Made by a program: the position numbers and the translations under genes. The notes below the pieces were generated by a model, which saw nothing but the letters and a program-made list of their open reading frames with translations, had not been told where the DNA came from and ran no database searches. From Pedobacter sp. Leaf216 (GTDB taxonomy: Bacteria; Bacteroidota; Bacteroidia; Sphingobacteriales; Sphingobacteriaceae): 33,319 nt of DNA. Shown here one piece after another: positions 25,023 to 32,820 of the stretch; positions within the stretch are counted from its first letter, which is position 1, and each line of letters starts with the position of its first letter. The stretch lies in the NCBI RefSeq assembly GCF_001421515.1, contig NZ_LMKM01000021.1:1-33319 (forward strand), read 5' to 3'.

Positions 25023-26108
25023 TTATTTGGTTGTTAATTTTACTTGTTTTTTGGAGGTTACAATTGGCGCAAATGGACCATATTTATGTTGATTTTCAGA
25101 AAAGTTGTCGGCATATGGTCCGTATGGCGCATCAAAAGGTTTTTTTGACAAATCAGGGTAATCTTTTCTTTGATCTTTATGTGGTCTTGGCTGTGAGTTC
25201 ACAAAAGCAGCGAGATCCCAGGCCTCCTCATCACTTAACTGCGCATCCCCATATCTGGCACCATATGGCATATTGTTCTTTACGAACCCCGCAAAGTTAC
25301 TGAGTCTATACATCCCTGCGCCATCATTGTAGCTGTGTTTGCCCCATAATGGCGGATAAACATAATTTAGTTTGTCTTCATCGAGTATTCCCTCACCCGT
25401 TGCACCATGACAACTTTGACATTTACTGATATATAAAATCGCTCCATGTTTGACATTCGCTGCCCTATCCAGGTATTTTAATTTTTCGGTTCCCGTTCCA
25501 AACACTTTCTCCCCTTTTTTTACACCTGTTCCAAGCCATTTCATATAAGCCAGCATTGCCTGTATCTCTTTACCAGATTCGTCTGGTACTTTGCCTGCAA
25601 GACTTCGATTGAAGCACTCTGCAATACGTGCCGATGCAGGTTCAACCTTTCCTGATCTGCCACTCATTTTAGGAAAACTGGAAATAAAACCAGCATAATT
25701 ATTTCCGAACAGTTTGGTTCCACCCTCGAGGTGACAATTCTGACAATTCATACCATTTGTAATACGGGCTATGGATCCATTTGGCCCAAAATATTTGCCC
25801 GTATGTGCTATTAATTCTTTGCCATACCTGATCATCTGGCCGTACTTGGTGTCCGCCGGAATCGTATTTTCATCAGGCGCTTTCCAGGCATCAGCAGGTA
25901 TAACCTGGCTTTTGACATTAACAGCAGCTGTACCGGTTTCCACATCCTGTTTGGTTTTTGCTGTCACTACATCTGGCTGCCCATTAAAAAATAAAGTGCA
26001 GATGAAAATGGTTCCACAAGCAACAAATAGAAACGCAATGATAGCCGTTGTCCTGGCTGTATATATAAGTGCTTGTCTGATTTCTTTTTCTGTTGATTCC
26101 TTATTCAT
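25023..26108 (-). CDS. tsdA: thiosulfate dehydrogenase, dihaem c-type cytochrome (TsdA)
   Basis: A 361-residue protein from the ATG at 26108; an in-frame ATG at 26138 would add ten residues and overlaps a less likely leader. An N-terminal membrane anchor (TAIIAFLFVACGTIFICTLFF) is followed by two class I cytochrome c domains. The haem motifs are CQNCH (residues 122-126) and CQSCH (230-234). The segment RIAECFNRSLAGK between them matches the conserved TsdA element that supplies the unusual Cys ligand. The expected reaction joins two thiosulfate molecules to tetrathionate with release of two electrons. It opens the minus-strand sulfur operon and is divergent from the LysR gene across a gap with three regulator half-sites. 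Confidence 0.85.
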   Translation of the reverse strand: MNKESTEKEIRQALIYTARTTAIIAFLFVACGTIFICTLFFNGQPDVVTAKTKQDVETGTAAVNVKSQVIPADAWKAPDENTIPADTKYGQMIRYGKELIAHTGKYFGPNGSIARITNGMNCQNCHLEGGTKLFGNNYAGFISSFPKMSGRSGKVEPASARIAECFNRSLAGKVPDESGKEIQAMLAYMKWLGTGVKKGEKVFGTGTEKLKYLDRAANVKHGAILYISKCQSCHGATGEGILDEDKLNYVYPPLWGKHSYNDGAGMYRLSNFAGFVKNNMPYGARYGDAQLSDEEAWDLAAFVNSQPRPHKDQRKDYPDLSKKPFDAPYGPYADNFSENQHKYGPFAPIVTSKKQVKLTTK

Positions 26109-26168
26109 AACCAATATTTTTCTGTTACAAATGTGCATTTATTCTACGCATCAGAAAAAGCATAAAAA

Positions 26169-26193
26169 GTTATTGATGATAACATAAGGTTAT
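26169..26193. promoter_or_regulatory. candidate LysR operator: three phased half-sites
   Basis: GTTAT (26169-26173), ATAAC (26179-26183) and GTTAT (26189-26193) are spaced exactly ten bases apart, one helical turn. They lie in the 144-base gap between tsdA and the divergent lysR gene. LysR-type regulators bind such interrupted dyads. The same ATAAC-N5-GTTAT pair recurs before yeiH. Confidence 0.65.
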
Positions 26194-26252
26194 GATGTCA
26201 GTACCCGTTGAAACAAATTGTTTGTATCTTAGGTTATCTACTAAAACCGTGT

Positions 26253-27152
26253 ATGATAGATTTCCGTTTGCAAGTATTTTATGCTGTCGCTAAAAGGCTA
26301 AATTTTACAAAGGCCTCGACAGAGTTATTTATCAGTCAGCCTGCTGTAACCAAACACATTAAAGAATTAGAGCAGGAGTTCAAAATGTCATTATTTGAAC
26401 GCAGTGGAAACAAAAAAATCAGCCTCACCCCAGCCGGCGAATTATTGTTGCATTACACAGAACAGATTTTTGGAACCTACCGGGAACTGGAATATGATAT
26501 GAATCTACTTACTAAACACCATAAAGGAATATTGAGGATTGGTGCCAGCAGTACTGTGGCACAATATATCATTCCACCTGTATTGGCACAGTTTCACAAT
26601 AAGTTTAAGGATATACAAATTCAACTGGTTACCGGAAATACAGAAGATGTAGAGCAGCGTTTGATTGCTAAGGAAATAGATTTTGGAATCATTGAAGGCA
26701 TCTCCCGGAACCCTCAGATTAAATACGAACAATATCTAAAAGACGAGCTGGTGCTGGTGTGTTCTGGTCACAATTATGCCATGAAAAAGGAAATGATCAA
26801 ACCGAATGAGTTGAAGGATTATGATTTATTACTTCGTGAACCTGGTTCTGGTACACTAGATGTTATTGCATATGCTTTAAAAGCACACCAGATAAAGGTG
26901 GGGGACTTAAATATAGAAATGCAGTTAGGTAGTACCGAAAGCATTAAATCCTATTTGATTCACAGCAAATGCCTGGCTTTTTTATCTATCCACTCCATAT
27001 TGAAAGAGCTCAAGAATAATGAATGCCGCATCATAGATATCAAGGATATGGTTATCGAAAGGCCGTTTCATTTCATTCAGCTTCATGGTCAGCAGGACGC
27101 TCTGGCGGAACTATTTATGCGCTTCGCTAAAAGCTACAACTATAATGTATAG
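26253..27152 (+). CDS. LysR-type transcriptional regulator (YeiE/CysB-like)
   Basis: A 299-residue regulator. I chose the ATG at 26253 because the helix-turn-helix (FRLQVFYAVAKRLNFTKASTELFISQPAVTKHIKELEQEF) begins directly after it; an upstream in-frame ATG adds 15 unlikely residues. Residues 1-60 are the DNA-binding domain, then a linker helix and a PBP2-type effector domain from about 90 (GILRIGASSTVAQYIIPPVL, LVTGNTEDVEQRLI, DELVLVCSGHNY). It resembles regulators of sulfur or sulfite genes; the ligand is inferred from context. It is divergent from tsdA, the classical layout for a LysR gene and its target. It overlaps the next gene by eight bases. Confidence 0.88.
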   Translation: MIDFRLQVFYAVAKRLNFTKASTELFISQPAVTKHIKELEQEFKMSLFERSGNKKISLTPAGELLLHYTEQIFGTYRELEYDMNLLTKHHKGILRIGASSTVAQYIIPPVLAQFHNKFKDIQIQLVTGNTEDVEQRLIAKEIDFGIIEGISRNPQIKYEQYLKDELVLVCSGHNYAMKKEMIKPNELKDYDLLLREPGSGTLDVIAYALKAHQIKVGDLNIEMQLGSTESIKSYLIHSKCLAFLSIHSILKELKNNECRIIDIKDMVIERPFHFIQLHGQQDALAELFMRFAKSYNYNV

Positions 27153-27651
27153 TGTTACCGAAATTTCGAGGCAATATCAGCCAGCTAAAGTGCTGCTGCT
27201 CTTTGTTTCTGAAGCTCCTGGAGGTGGCGATAAACATTTTTACCTGGGAAATACTAATCTGTTTCGAACAATTTATCTTGCATTTAGTGAGGTATTTGGC
27301 GATTTTAAATCTGTAGAAGATTTTTTGCAGTTCTTTAAAGGCACGGGATGCTTTTTGGAACATCTAACTTGTACACCTATTGATAAATCGTCAGTTAAAA
27401 TCAGAAAAAACCAAAGGCAGGGGGGAATAGAGCAATTAGCTCATAAAATCAGAACATATCAACCCCGATTAATCATGATCCTAATGAAAAGCATTGAACA
27501 AGAGGTTAAAGAATCTATTGACCTATCAGGCTTATCGTTTATCGAAGAAATTGCAGTTACCTGCTATCCTGCCGGCACTGAATCAAACAGGCTTGCTTGC
27601 ATCCGGGATACCAGGGTTATCATCTCCAAACTGGCATCGATATTGACATAA
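27145..27651 (+). CDS. hypothetical protein, possibly uracil-DNA-glycosylase-like
   Basis: A 168-residue protein starting at the ATG at 27145, eight bases inside the LysR gene, so translation is coupled. An N-terminal strand and loop (VLLLFVSEAPGGGDKHFYLGNTNLFRTIYLAF) resembles the first motif of uracil-DNA glycosylase-like proteins, and a later PRLIMILMKSIE strand would fit the same fold. The catalytic residues cannot be assigned with confidence. No signal peptide. Its link to sulfur genes is only positional; it may be a passenger. Confidence 0.55.
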   Translation: MYSVTEISRQYQPAKVLLLFVSEAPGGGDKHFYLGNTNLFRTIYLAFSEVFGDFKSVEDFLQFFKGTGCFLEHLTCTPIDKSSVKIRKNQRQGGIEQLAHKIRTYQPRLIMILMKSIEQEVKESIDLSGLSFIEEIAVTCYPAGTESNRLACIRDTRVIISKLASILT

Positions 27652-27692
27652 CATGCAAAATATATTGCTTTAATATACCGATACAGAACAAG

Positions 27693-28082
27693 ATGAAAAT
27701 TCAAGATCAAGAAAATACCAAACAGCATGCAGGAGACCATTTGGCTAATGAAAGAACATTTTTGGCCTGGATCAGAACCAGTATTGGTATCATGGGATTT
27801 GGCTTCGTGGTGATGAAATTCTCGCTATTTATCAAGCAGATCAGTGCCGCACTGGGGAGTAAAGTACCCCTGCACCAAACCGGAGATTCCCGCATTATCG
27901 GGATTTTTCTAGTTGCCCTGGGAGCGATCACTATCATTTGTTCTTACTTAAGATATAATTCAACGAAAGAACAATTGAATCAGGGGGTGTATTACCACTC
28001 AACACTTTTTGTTAAAGTTTTAACCGCTTTAGTTTTCATAGCTAGTATACTTTTATTGCTCTACCTTATTAAAACAACATAG
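27693..28082 (+). CDS. DUF202 (YidH-like) membrane protein
   Basis: A 129-residue membrane protein. The start at 27693 places the DUF202 signature at the N-terminus: HLANERTFLAWIRTSIGIMGFGFVVMKF (residues 15-42), with the conserved ERTFLAW(I)RT block. Three hydrophobic segments follow, at about 30-50, 65-85 and 105-128. The function of the family is unknown. An upstream frame extension is not supported. It is the last plus-strand gene before the convergent fluoride operon, with 160 bases between the two stops. Confidence 0.85.
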   Translation: MKIQDQENTKQHAGDHLANERTFLAWIRTSIGIMGFGFVVMKFSLFIKQISAALGSKVPLHQTGDSRIIGIFLVALGAITIICSYLRYNSTKEQLNQGVYYHSTLFVKVLTALVFIASILLLLYLIKTT

Positions 28083-28242
28083 GCAGTTAAATCATCTGTA
28101 CTTGATGCTTTAGAAAAGAGAGGAAGGAAAGCGGTCGATATAGCGTTGTTTTTTGATATAAATTGCTGATTGCATTGGTCAAGGATCTTATAAAAATTTC
28201 ACCTCTTTATGATAATCCACAGGAACAGGATAAGTCAATATT

Positions 28243-29535
28243 TTATGTTCCCGTAAATATTTTGGGTACCGCAATACGCTGTGAAGAATATATACCTGAA
28301 TGGCCACTGAAAAAATAGGCTGTAAAACAGGCTACCGCAAAAAACATGGTGTATTCACTACCAAAAAGTTCTATACCCATAATCGTACAGGCAAGGGGTG
28401 TATTCGTTGCACCAGCAAAAACAGCAATAAATCCAAGGGCAGCAAACAAACTAACTGGAGCATTTAATAAGGTCGAAAGTGCATTGCCTAATGTTGCGCC
28501 AATATAAAACAAAGGCGTTACCTCACCACCTTTAAATCCAGTTCCTAATGTTAAAGTTGTGTAAATGGTCTTCCATAACCAGCTCCAAGTATCTGCTCCG
28601 CCAGGCTGAAAAGCAGAGGGAATTGTAACGGCTCCTTGGTATTCGCTATCCACGCCCAAACTTAAGTAATCCGGTTTCCCGATGGCGTAAGTCAAGCCTA
28701 TAATAATCAGACCACCGATAACAGGAATAAGCCACTGGATCTTACATACTTTAGAAAAAAAGGCCTTGATCTCATGCACCATTACAGCAAACAGGTAGCT
28801 GGCCAGACCAAACAATGTGGATGCTAGAATAACCTTACTAAGCAGGAGTAGGTTTACCGGCAGGTATTCAGATAGAAAGTAGGCACTTTTCTCTATGAGA
28901 TCGATGTGATAAGCGGTATGATGGATGCCCCAGGCAGAGACAGTAAGATCACCAAGCACGCTGGCAATTAATGCGGGAAGTAAAGCCTTGTACTCTATTC
29001 TTCCAATGGCCAGAACTTCCATTGCAAATATGGCACCGGTGAGCGGTGTTCCGAACACCGCCCCAAACCCGGCTGCAATTCCCGCGGTAAGGAGCATCTT
29101 GGTGTCTACCTCATTTAGCTTAAACCAGCGGCTAAACATTCCTGCGATGCTTCCTCCGATTTGTACCGCGGTTCCCTCTCTTCCAGCCGATCCGCCAAAC
29201 AAATGGGTAATCACTGTAGTTATTAAGATTACTGGCGCCATCTGCCTGGGCACTCCACCACCCGGCCTATGGATTTCATCCATGATCAGGTTATTTCCTT
29301 TTTCTGAGGACCTACCAACTGACTGATAAATCAGGTGGATCACAATACCTGCTAAAGGTAGCAGAAAAATGAGCCAGGTATGCTGAAAGCGAAAGTGAAT
29401 GGCCCAGCCTAGCAGCCAAAGGAACAAGGCAACCATACTTCCTATTGCAATGGCAACAGGAAGTATAAGCAGCGTCCATCGAACCGCATATTTAAAAACC
29501 GAAAGGTGTTCAAATAAAAATTTATTATGTTTCAT
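28243..29535 (-). CDS. clcF: CLC-F type fluoride/proton antiporter
   Basis: A 430-residue ClC-family membrane protein. It lacks the GSGIP serine gate of chloride ClC proteins and has KGNNLIMDEIH instead, with Asn where CLC-F proteins have it. It also has GREGT in place of GREGP (GGSAGREGTAVQIGGS), again a CLC-F trait, with the gating Glu retained. The GTGFKGGEVTPLFYIGA block is the third selectivity segment. These features point to fluoride export driven by protons rather than chloride exchange. It is the last gene of a minus-strand operon led by a fluoride riboswitch, 18 bases after the enolase gene. Confidence 0.9.
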   Translation of the reverse strand: MKHNKFLFEHLSVFKYAVRWTLLILPVAIAIGSMVALFLWLLGWAIHFRFQHTWLIFLLPLAGIVIHLIYQSVGRSSEKGNNLIMDEIHRPGGGVPRQMAPVILITTVITHLFGGSAGREGTAVQIGGSIAGMFSRWFKLNEVDTKMLLTAGIAAGFGAVFGTPLTGAIFAMEVLAIGRIEYKALLPALIASVLGDLTVSAWGIHHTAYHIDLIEKSAYFLSEYLPVNLLLLSKVILASTLFGLASYLFAVMVHEIKAFFSKVCKIQWLIPVIGGLIIIGLTYAIGKPDYLSLGVDSEYQGAVTIPSAFQPGGADTWSWLWKTIYTTLTLGTGFKGGEVTPLFYIGATLGNALSTLLNAPVSLFAALGFIAVFAGATNTPLACTIMGIELFGSEYTMFFAVACFTAYFFSGHSGIYSSQRIAVPKIFTGT

Positions 29536-29553
29536 TGTAGGTTAGCGGCTGAT

Positions 29554-30834
29554 TTATAATTTTTTATAAAAAGTATTGATTCCTGCAAATGATGCCCTAT
29601 CACCAAGTTCTTCTTCTATCCGAAGCAACTGGTTAAATTTAGATACCCTTTCAGAGCGGCAGCCACTTCCTGTTTTGATGTGCCCCGCACCGGTAGCGAC
29701 AACCAGATCCGCAATTGTCGTGTCTTCAGTTTCACCACTGCGGTGAGAAATAAAGCAATTGTAACCGTTTTTTTGGGCTAGTTCTACGGCCTTTAGCGTT
29801 TCGGAAACTGTACCGATCTGGTTCAATTTAATCAGTACGCTGTTTGCAATGCCCTGGTCGATTCCCTGCTGGATAATACTCGGGTTGGTGCAGAATATAT
29901 CATCTCCAACCAATTCCACTTTGTCTCCCAAAAGGCTGGTCAGCTTTTTCCATCCCTCCCAATCGTTTTCGCCCAACCCGTCTTCCAACAGGATAATTGG
30001 GTACTCTTTTAACCATCCTTCCCAAAAGCCAATCATTTCATCTGTTGTGATCCGTTCTTTAGAACTTTTATAAAATTCATATTTTCCATTATTCCACATT
30101 TCGCTGGTCGCTGGGTCAAGACAAAGGGAAATATCCTTGCCTGGAGCAAAACCGGCAATATGTATCGCTTCCATGATGATTTGGACGGCTTCCTCATTAG
30201 AACTCAGATTTGGCGCAAACCCACCTTCGTCACCAACTCCGGTATAATAGCCTTTCGCTTTTAGCAGACTTCTCAGGGAATGAAAAACAGCTTCGCCCAT
30301 ACGGATACTTTCCTTAAACGAGGGGGCGTTATGAGGGGCAATCATAAATTCCTGAAAATCGATGTTGTTATCAGAATGCCTTCCCCCATTAATGACATTC
30401 ATGCACGGTACGGGCATTACGTAACCTTCCCTTTCCACTAGCTGCCTATACAAGGGAACCCCTTTTGCAACGGCCGAAGCCCGGGCGAAGGCGATTGAGG
30501 CCGCAAGCATCGCATTTGTGCCGAGCCTTGATTTATTCTCGGTTCCATCCAGACCAATTATATGATCATCGAAGGCCTGCTGACCCTCAAAGGATAAGCC
30601 GGTGACTGATTTGCCGACTTCGACGTTAATCCCTTTTACTGCTTTTTCCACGCCTTTACCATTATAGCGCTCTGGATCACCATCTCTAAGCTCTACGGCT
30701 TCTTTTTCACCCGTACTTGCCCCGGATGGAGAAATACCCCTTGCTGTTGTTCCGTTAAGAGTGACTTCTACTTCTACTGTCGGATTGCCCCTGGAATCCA
30801 AAATTTCACGGGCACGAATTTTAGTTAATTTCAT
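29554..30834 (-). CDS. eno: enolase, fluoride-operon copy
   Basis: A 426-residue enolase, full length, converting 2-phosphoglycerate to phosphoenolpyruvate. Visible landmarks are REILDSRGNPTVEVEV, the catalytic loop SGASTGEKEAVELRD, NGGRHSDNNIDFQEFM, the general acid Glu in GDEGGFAPN, LLEDGLGENDWEGW (Mg ligand), LVGDDIFCTN (Mg ligand) and LIKLNQIGT with the base Lys, then ISHRSGETEDTTIADL. Enolase is inhibited by fluoride with phosphate, and a second, riboswitch-controlled copy is a known association in fluoride-response loci. Substitutions such as GSGCRSER for the usual GSLCRSER mark it as a divergent paralogue. A housekeeping copy elsewhere is expected. Confidence 0.93.
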   Translation of the reverse strand: MKLTKIRAREILDSRGNPTVEVEVTLNGTTARGISPSGASTGEKEAVELRDGDPERYNGKGVEKAVKGINVEVGKSVTGLSFEGQQAFDDHIIGLDGTENKSRLGTNAMLAASIAFARASAVAKGVPLYRQLVEREGYVMPVPCMNVINGGRHSDNNIDFQEFMIAPHNAPSFKESIRMGEAVFHSLRSLLKAKGYYTGVGDEGGFAPNLSSNEEAVQIIMEAIHIAGFAPGKDISLCLDPATSEMWNNGKYEFYKSSKERITTDEMIGFWEGWLKEYPIILLEDGLGENDWEGWKKLTSLLGDKVELVGDDIFCTNPSIIQQGIDQGIANSVLIKLNQIGTVSETLKAVELAQKNGYNCFISHRSGETEDTTIADLVVATGAGHIKTGSGCRSERVSKFNQLLRIEEELGDRASFAGINTFYKKL

Positions 30835-30892
30835 AGTTTTTTGTTTTATATTGATTTTTAGTATTTCGGTTGCTTACAAATAATTGAGTTTC

Positions 30893-31306
30893 TCAAAAGA
30901 TCAAAACCAGTGTTCCCCCAATGATCAGCAGGGCACCAAAGAATACTTTCAGGGTAAGAGCTTCTTTCAGGAACACCATTGCAAGTATAATAGTTAGGGC
31001 AACACTCAACTTATCAACAGGGGCGACCTGGGACACTTTCCCGATCTGCAAAGCCTTGTAGTAGAATATCCAGGACAAGCCGGTGGCAAGGCCAGATAAA
31101 AAAAGAAATAGCAGGTTATGCTTTGACAGTTCCGTAATTCCTTTAAGTTCGCCTCTGGCCATTACGATCCCCCAGGCTACAATCAGTATTACCACCGTTC
31201 GTATGGCAGTAGCCAAATCAGAATTGACATTGGTTACGCCGACTTTTGCAAAGATGGCAGTAAGGGAAGCAAAGAAAGCTGATAATAGCGCGTAGATCCA
31301 CCACAT
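30893..31306 (-). CDS. EamA family transporter, single-domain form
   Basis: A 137-residue membrane protein with four to five hydrophobic segments and one EamA unit (WWIYALLSAFFASLTAIFAKVG at the start; SWIFYYKALQIGKVSQVAPVDKLSVALTIILAMVFLKEAL in the second half). This short form is normal for the family and probably dimerises. The substrate is unknown. It lies between the phosphatase remnant (4-base gap) and eno (58-base gap) within the fluoride operon. The gene appears intact. Confidence 0.85.
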   Translation of the reverse strand: MWWIYALLSAFFASLTAIFAKVGVTNVNSDLATAIRTVVILIVAWGIVMARGELKGITELSKHNLLFLFLSGLATGLSWIFYYKALQIGKVSQVAPVDKLSVALTIILAMVFLKEALTLKVFFGALLIIGGTLVLIF

Positions 31307-31310
31307 AGTT

Positions 31311-31865
31311 TTATGTTAATTTTCCGTTATTGAATAATTCCAAAGTAAATGAGTACAAGAACCGTTGCTCCGGCAATGATCCGGTAAATGCCGAACCAGC
31401 GGAAAGAATGCTTTTGAAGATAGGTGATGAAAGAGCGGATGGCCATCCATACATCCCACCCGCACCTGCTTTACTTAAATGAATGATCGTAGTTAGATTC
31501 GGTTCATGGGAAGGGCGTAGACGCTTAACGGTGTTTTTAATCAGTCCTGAAGCAATCTGATCTGCACTAGCAACTAGTAGCGCAATGGTAATAAGAACCT
31601 GCCAAATTTTTTTGCAGAAATTCTGGAAGAGGCAATAAATAATGAAGGCATAAAAAGGAAGCCAAAAACGCTTATCACTGGCCCAGTACATGATCGTATC
31701 CCAGAATGCATTATGGTGCTGATTTATCCACAAGAACCATTCAGTTTCAACCGGCAGGACCATTGCTAACACTGATCTCACTTTGGCAGACAGACAAAGT
31801 AAGACAAGCGCAATTAAGATAGCTGCCAGCAATAAGAGTTGAGAATTTATTTTTAATTTTTTCAC
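31311..31865 (-). pseudogene. PAP2-family phosphatase, 3' end lost and fused to an uppP tail
   Basis: The first about 140 codons are a PAP2 phosphatase: a membrane helix at the N-terminus, LPVETEWFLWINQHHNAFWDTIMYWASDKRFW, and the first catalytic motif K-x6-RP in KNTVKRLRPSHEP. At GGMYGWPSAL the homology stops, where PAP2 proteins continue with the P-S-x-H motif and then SRx5Hx3D. Both are missing, so catalysis is lost. The remaining codons read an out-of-frame uppP fragment. The start is a GTG at 31865, which lies in the base-paired part of the riboswitch leader. The gene is first in the fluoride operon. Confidence 0.8.
31327..31446 (-). pseudogene. C-terminal remnant of uppP (bacA), undecaprenyl-diphosphatase
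   Basis: Reading in another frame than the PAP2 fusion, codons from 31446 to the TAA at 31329-31327 give 39 residues (AIRSFITYLQKHSF, then FRWFGIYRIIAGATVLVLIYFGII). This matches the conserved end of UppP: a YL-x2-HSF-x2-FG-x-YRI-x2-G pattern and the final helix. The rest of uppP is gone. UppP dephosphorylates undecaprenyl diphosphate, the same kind of reaction as some PAP2 enzymes, so both ancestral genes were probably neighbours. Confidence 0.8.
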
Positions 31866-31913
31866 CTACAATACTTTGACCGGCAGATTTTATTACCTGC
31901 TGGAATTTCTATT

Positions 31914-31967
31914 GTAGGCGCCATCAGCTTTTGAAAAAAGCGGTTGAATCGGAAGGACACCATTTCC
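31914..31967 (-). promoter_or_regulatory. fluoride riboswitch (crcB motif) aptamer
   Basis: On the minus strand the aptamer starts GGAAATGGTGTCCTTCC (31967-31951), followed by an AACC element, a GCTTTT/AAAAGC stem, and GCTGATGGCGCCTAC ending at 31914. These are the conserved blocks GGnnATGGnGTnC, AACCGC and GCTGATGnCnCCTAC of the fluoride riboswitch. It heads an operon encoding a CLC-F antiporter and enolase, the expected targets. The promoter places transcription start at or next to the first base of the aptamer. Confidence 0.93.
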
Positions 31968-31973
31968 GTATTG

Positions 31974-32003
31974 CAAATATAATACTAATAAAATGATGTG
32001 CAA
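31974..32003 (-). promoter_or_regulatory. Bacteroidota sigma-A promoter of the fluoride operon
   Basis: On the minus strand TTG (32003-32001), a spacer of 19 bases and TATATTTG (31981-31974) match the Bacteroidota consensus exactly. The first aptamer base lies about seven bases downstream. Confidence 0.85.
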
Positions 32004-32203
32004 AATCTTAAAGTAGGTGTTGAGAATTTAATTTATCACTATTCCTCCTTATTTGAATACGAGAACCAGTTTCTTATTCTTCTACCGTTTAAACAAGCAT
32101 CATATCACGGGATTAAAGCTTTTCTTAAACAAAATGAAACCGCCTGGAAATAACCATGTTATCTATATAGGAATTTTTTTTATAACCCTAAAAAATTAAA
32201 GTT

Positions 32204-32542
32204 ATGGGATACCATGAATGGAAAAACTGTATTGATGCATGCTTAAAGTGTGCTTCAATTTGCAATCATTGTGCAAGTTCATGCACTCAGTAAGAAGACG
32301 TGAAAATGATGGCGCGGTGTATTGAGCTTGATATGCAATGTGCAGCCATCTGCTACTCTGCCGCTCAATTGATGAGTATGGGTAGCTCTTTTGCTCAAGA
32401 CATTTGCCGTATTTGCGCAGATATTTGCCAGCAATGCGGAGATGAGTGTAGTAATCATCATACCCAGCATTGTCAGGAATGTGCAGATGCTTGTAAGGCT
32501 TGTGCGGAAGAATGCAGAAGAATGACAGGAGTAGCTGCTTAA
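32204..32542 (+). pseudogene. four-helix-bundle copper-binding protein (DUF326) with a nonsense codon
   Basis: The ATG at 32204 opens a Cys-rich frame (YHEWKNCIDACLKCASICNHC) that meets TAA at 32291-32293, codon 30. The same frame then continues without break to 32542 with the typical DUF326 repeats (CARCIELD..CAAICYSAAQL, DICRICADICQQCGDEC, HCQECADACKACAEECRRM). The family stores or buffers copper in the cytoplasm or periplasm through rows of Cys residues. The TAA falls where a Glu codon (GAA) would be expected, a single-base change. Restart at an internal ATG (32304) would give a shortened protein lacking the first helix. Confidence 0.8.
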
Positions 32543-32572
32543 GATGCCAATCACCGTGAGCATTAATTGATT

Positions 32573-32596
32573 AAGGGCAGCATTCTAGTTGCCCTT
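32573..32596 (+). terminator. terminator after the DUF326 gene
   Basis: AAGGGCA (32573-32579) pairs with TGCCCTT (32590-32596) across a ten-base loop and is followed by TCATTTTTAT. It lies 30 bases after the stop at 32542. Confidence 0.65.
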
Positions 32597-32786
32597 TCAT
32601 TTTTATAAATAGGCAAATTTATTCCATTCATTTTATTTTCATTATTCCCTCGTTTTTCGATAATCTATCTAAAGCATAAACCGATGCCTTTAAACAAATC
32701 AAACCTATCCTCATTAACCCTGAAATATCTTTTCTCTTTTAGCCGATTATCATAAACCCGTTCCATTAATCAAAATGATTTTTCTA

Positions 32787-32811
32787 TTTTTGATAATGAG
32801 TTTTTGATAAT
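32787..32811 (+). repeat. direct repeat upstream of the resolvase, possible res subsite
   Basis: TTTTTGATAAT occurs at 32787-32797 and again at 32801-32811, and ATCAAAA (32769-32775) forms an inverted match with TTTTGAT (32788-32794). Repeats of this type directly upstream of a serine recombinase gene suit a resolution site, but the sequence is AT-rich and may also be coincidental. Confidence 0.35.
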
Positions 32812-32820
32812 AAAAATAAT

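Noticed and set aside
28243..29535. Ordinary chloride channel (EriC/ClcA)
   Set aside because: The serine gate and GREGP are replaced by the GNNLI and GREGT features of CLC-F proteins, and a fluoride riboswitch leads the operon.
32787..32811. CRISPR-like repeats
   Set aside because: Only two copies of an AT-rich 11-base unit with a three-base spacer; no array and no cas genes.
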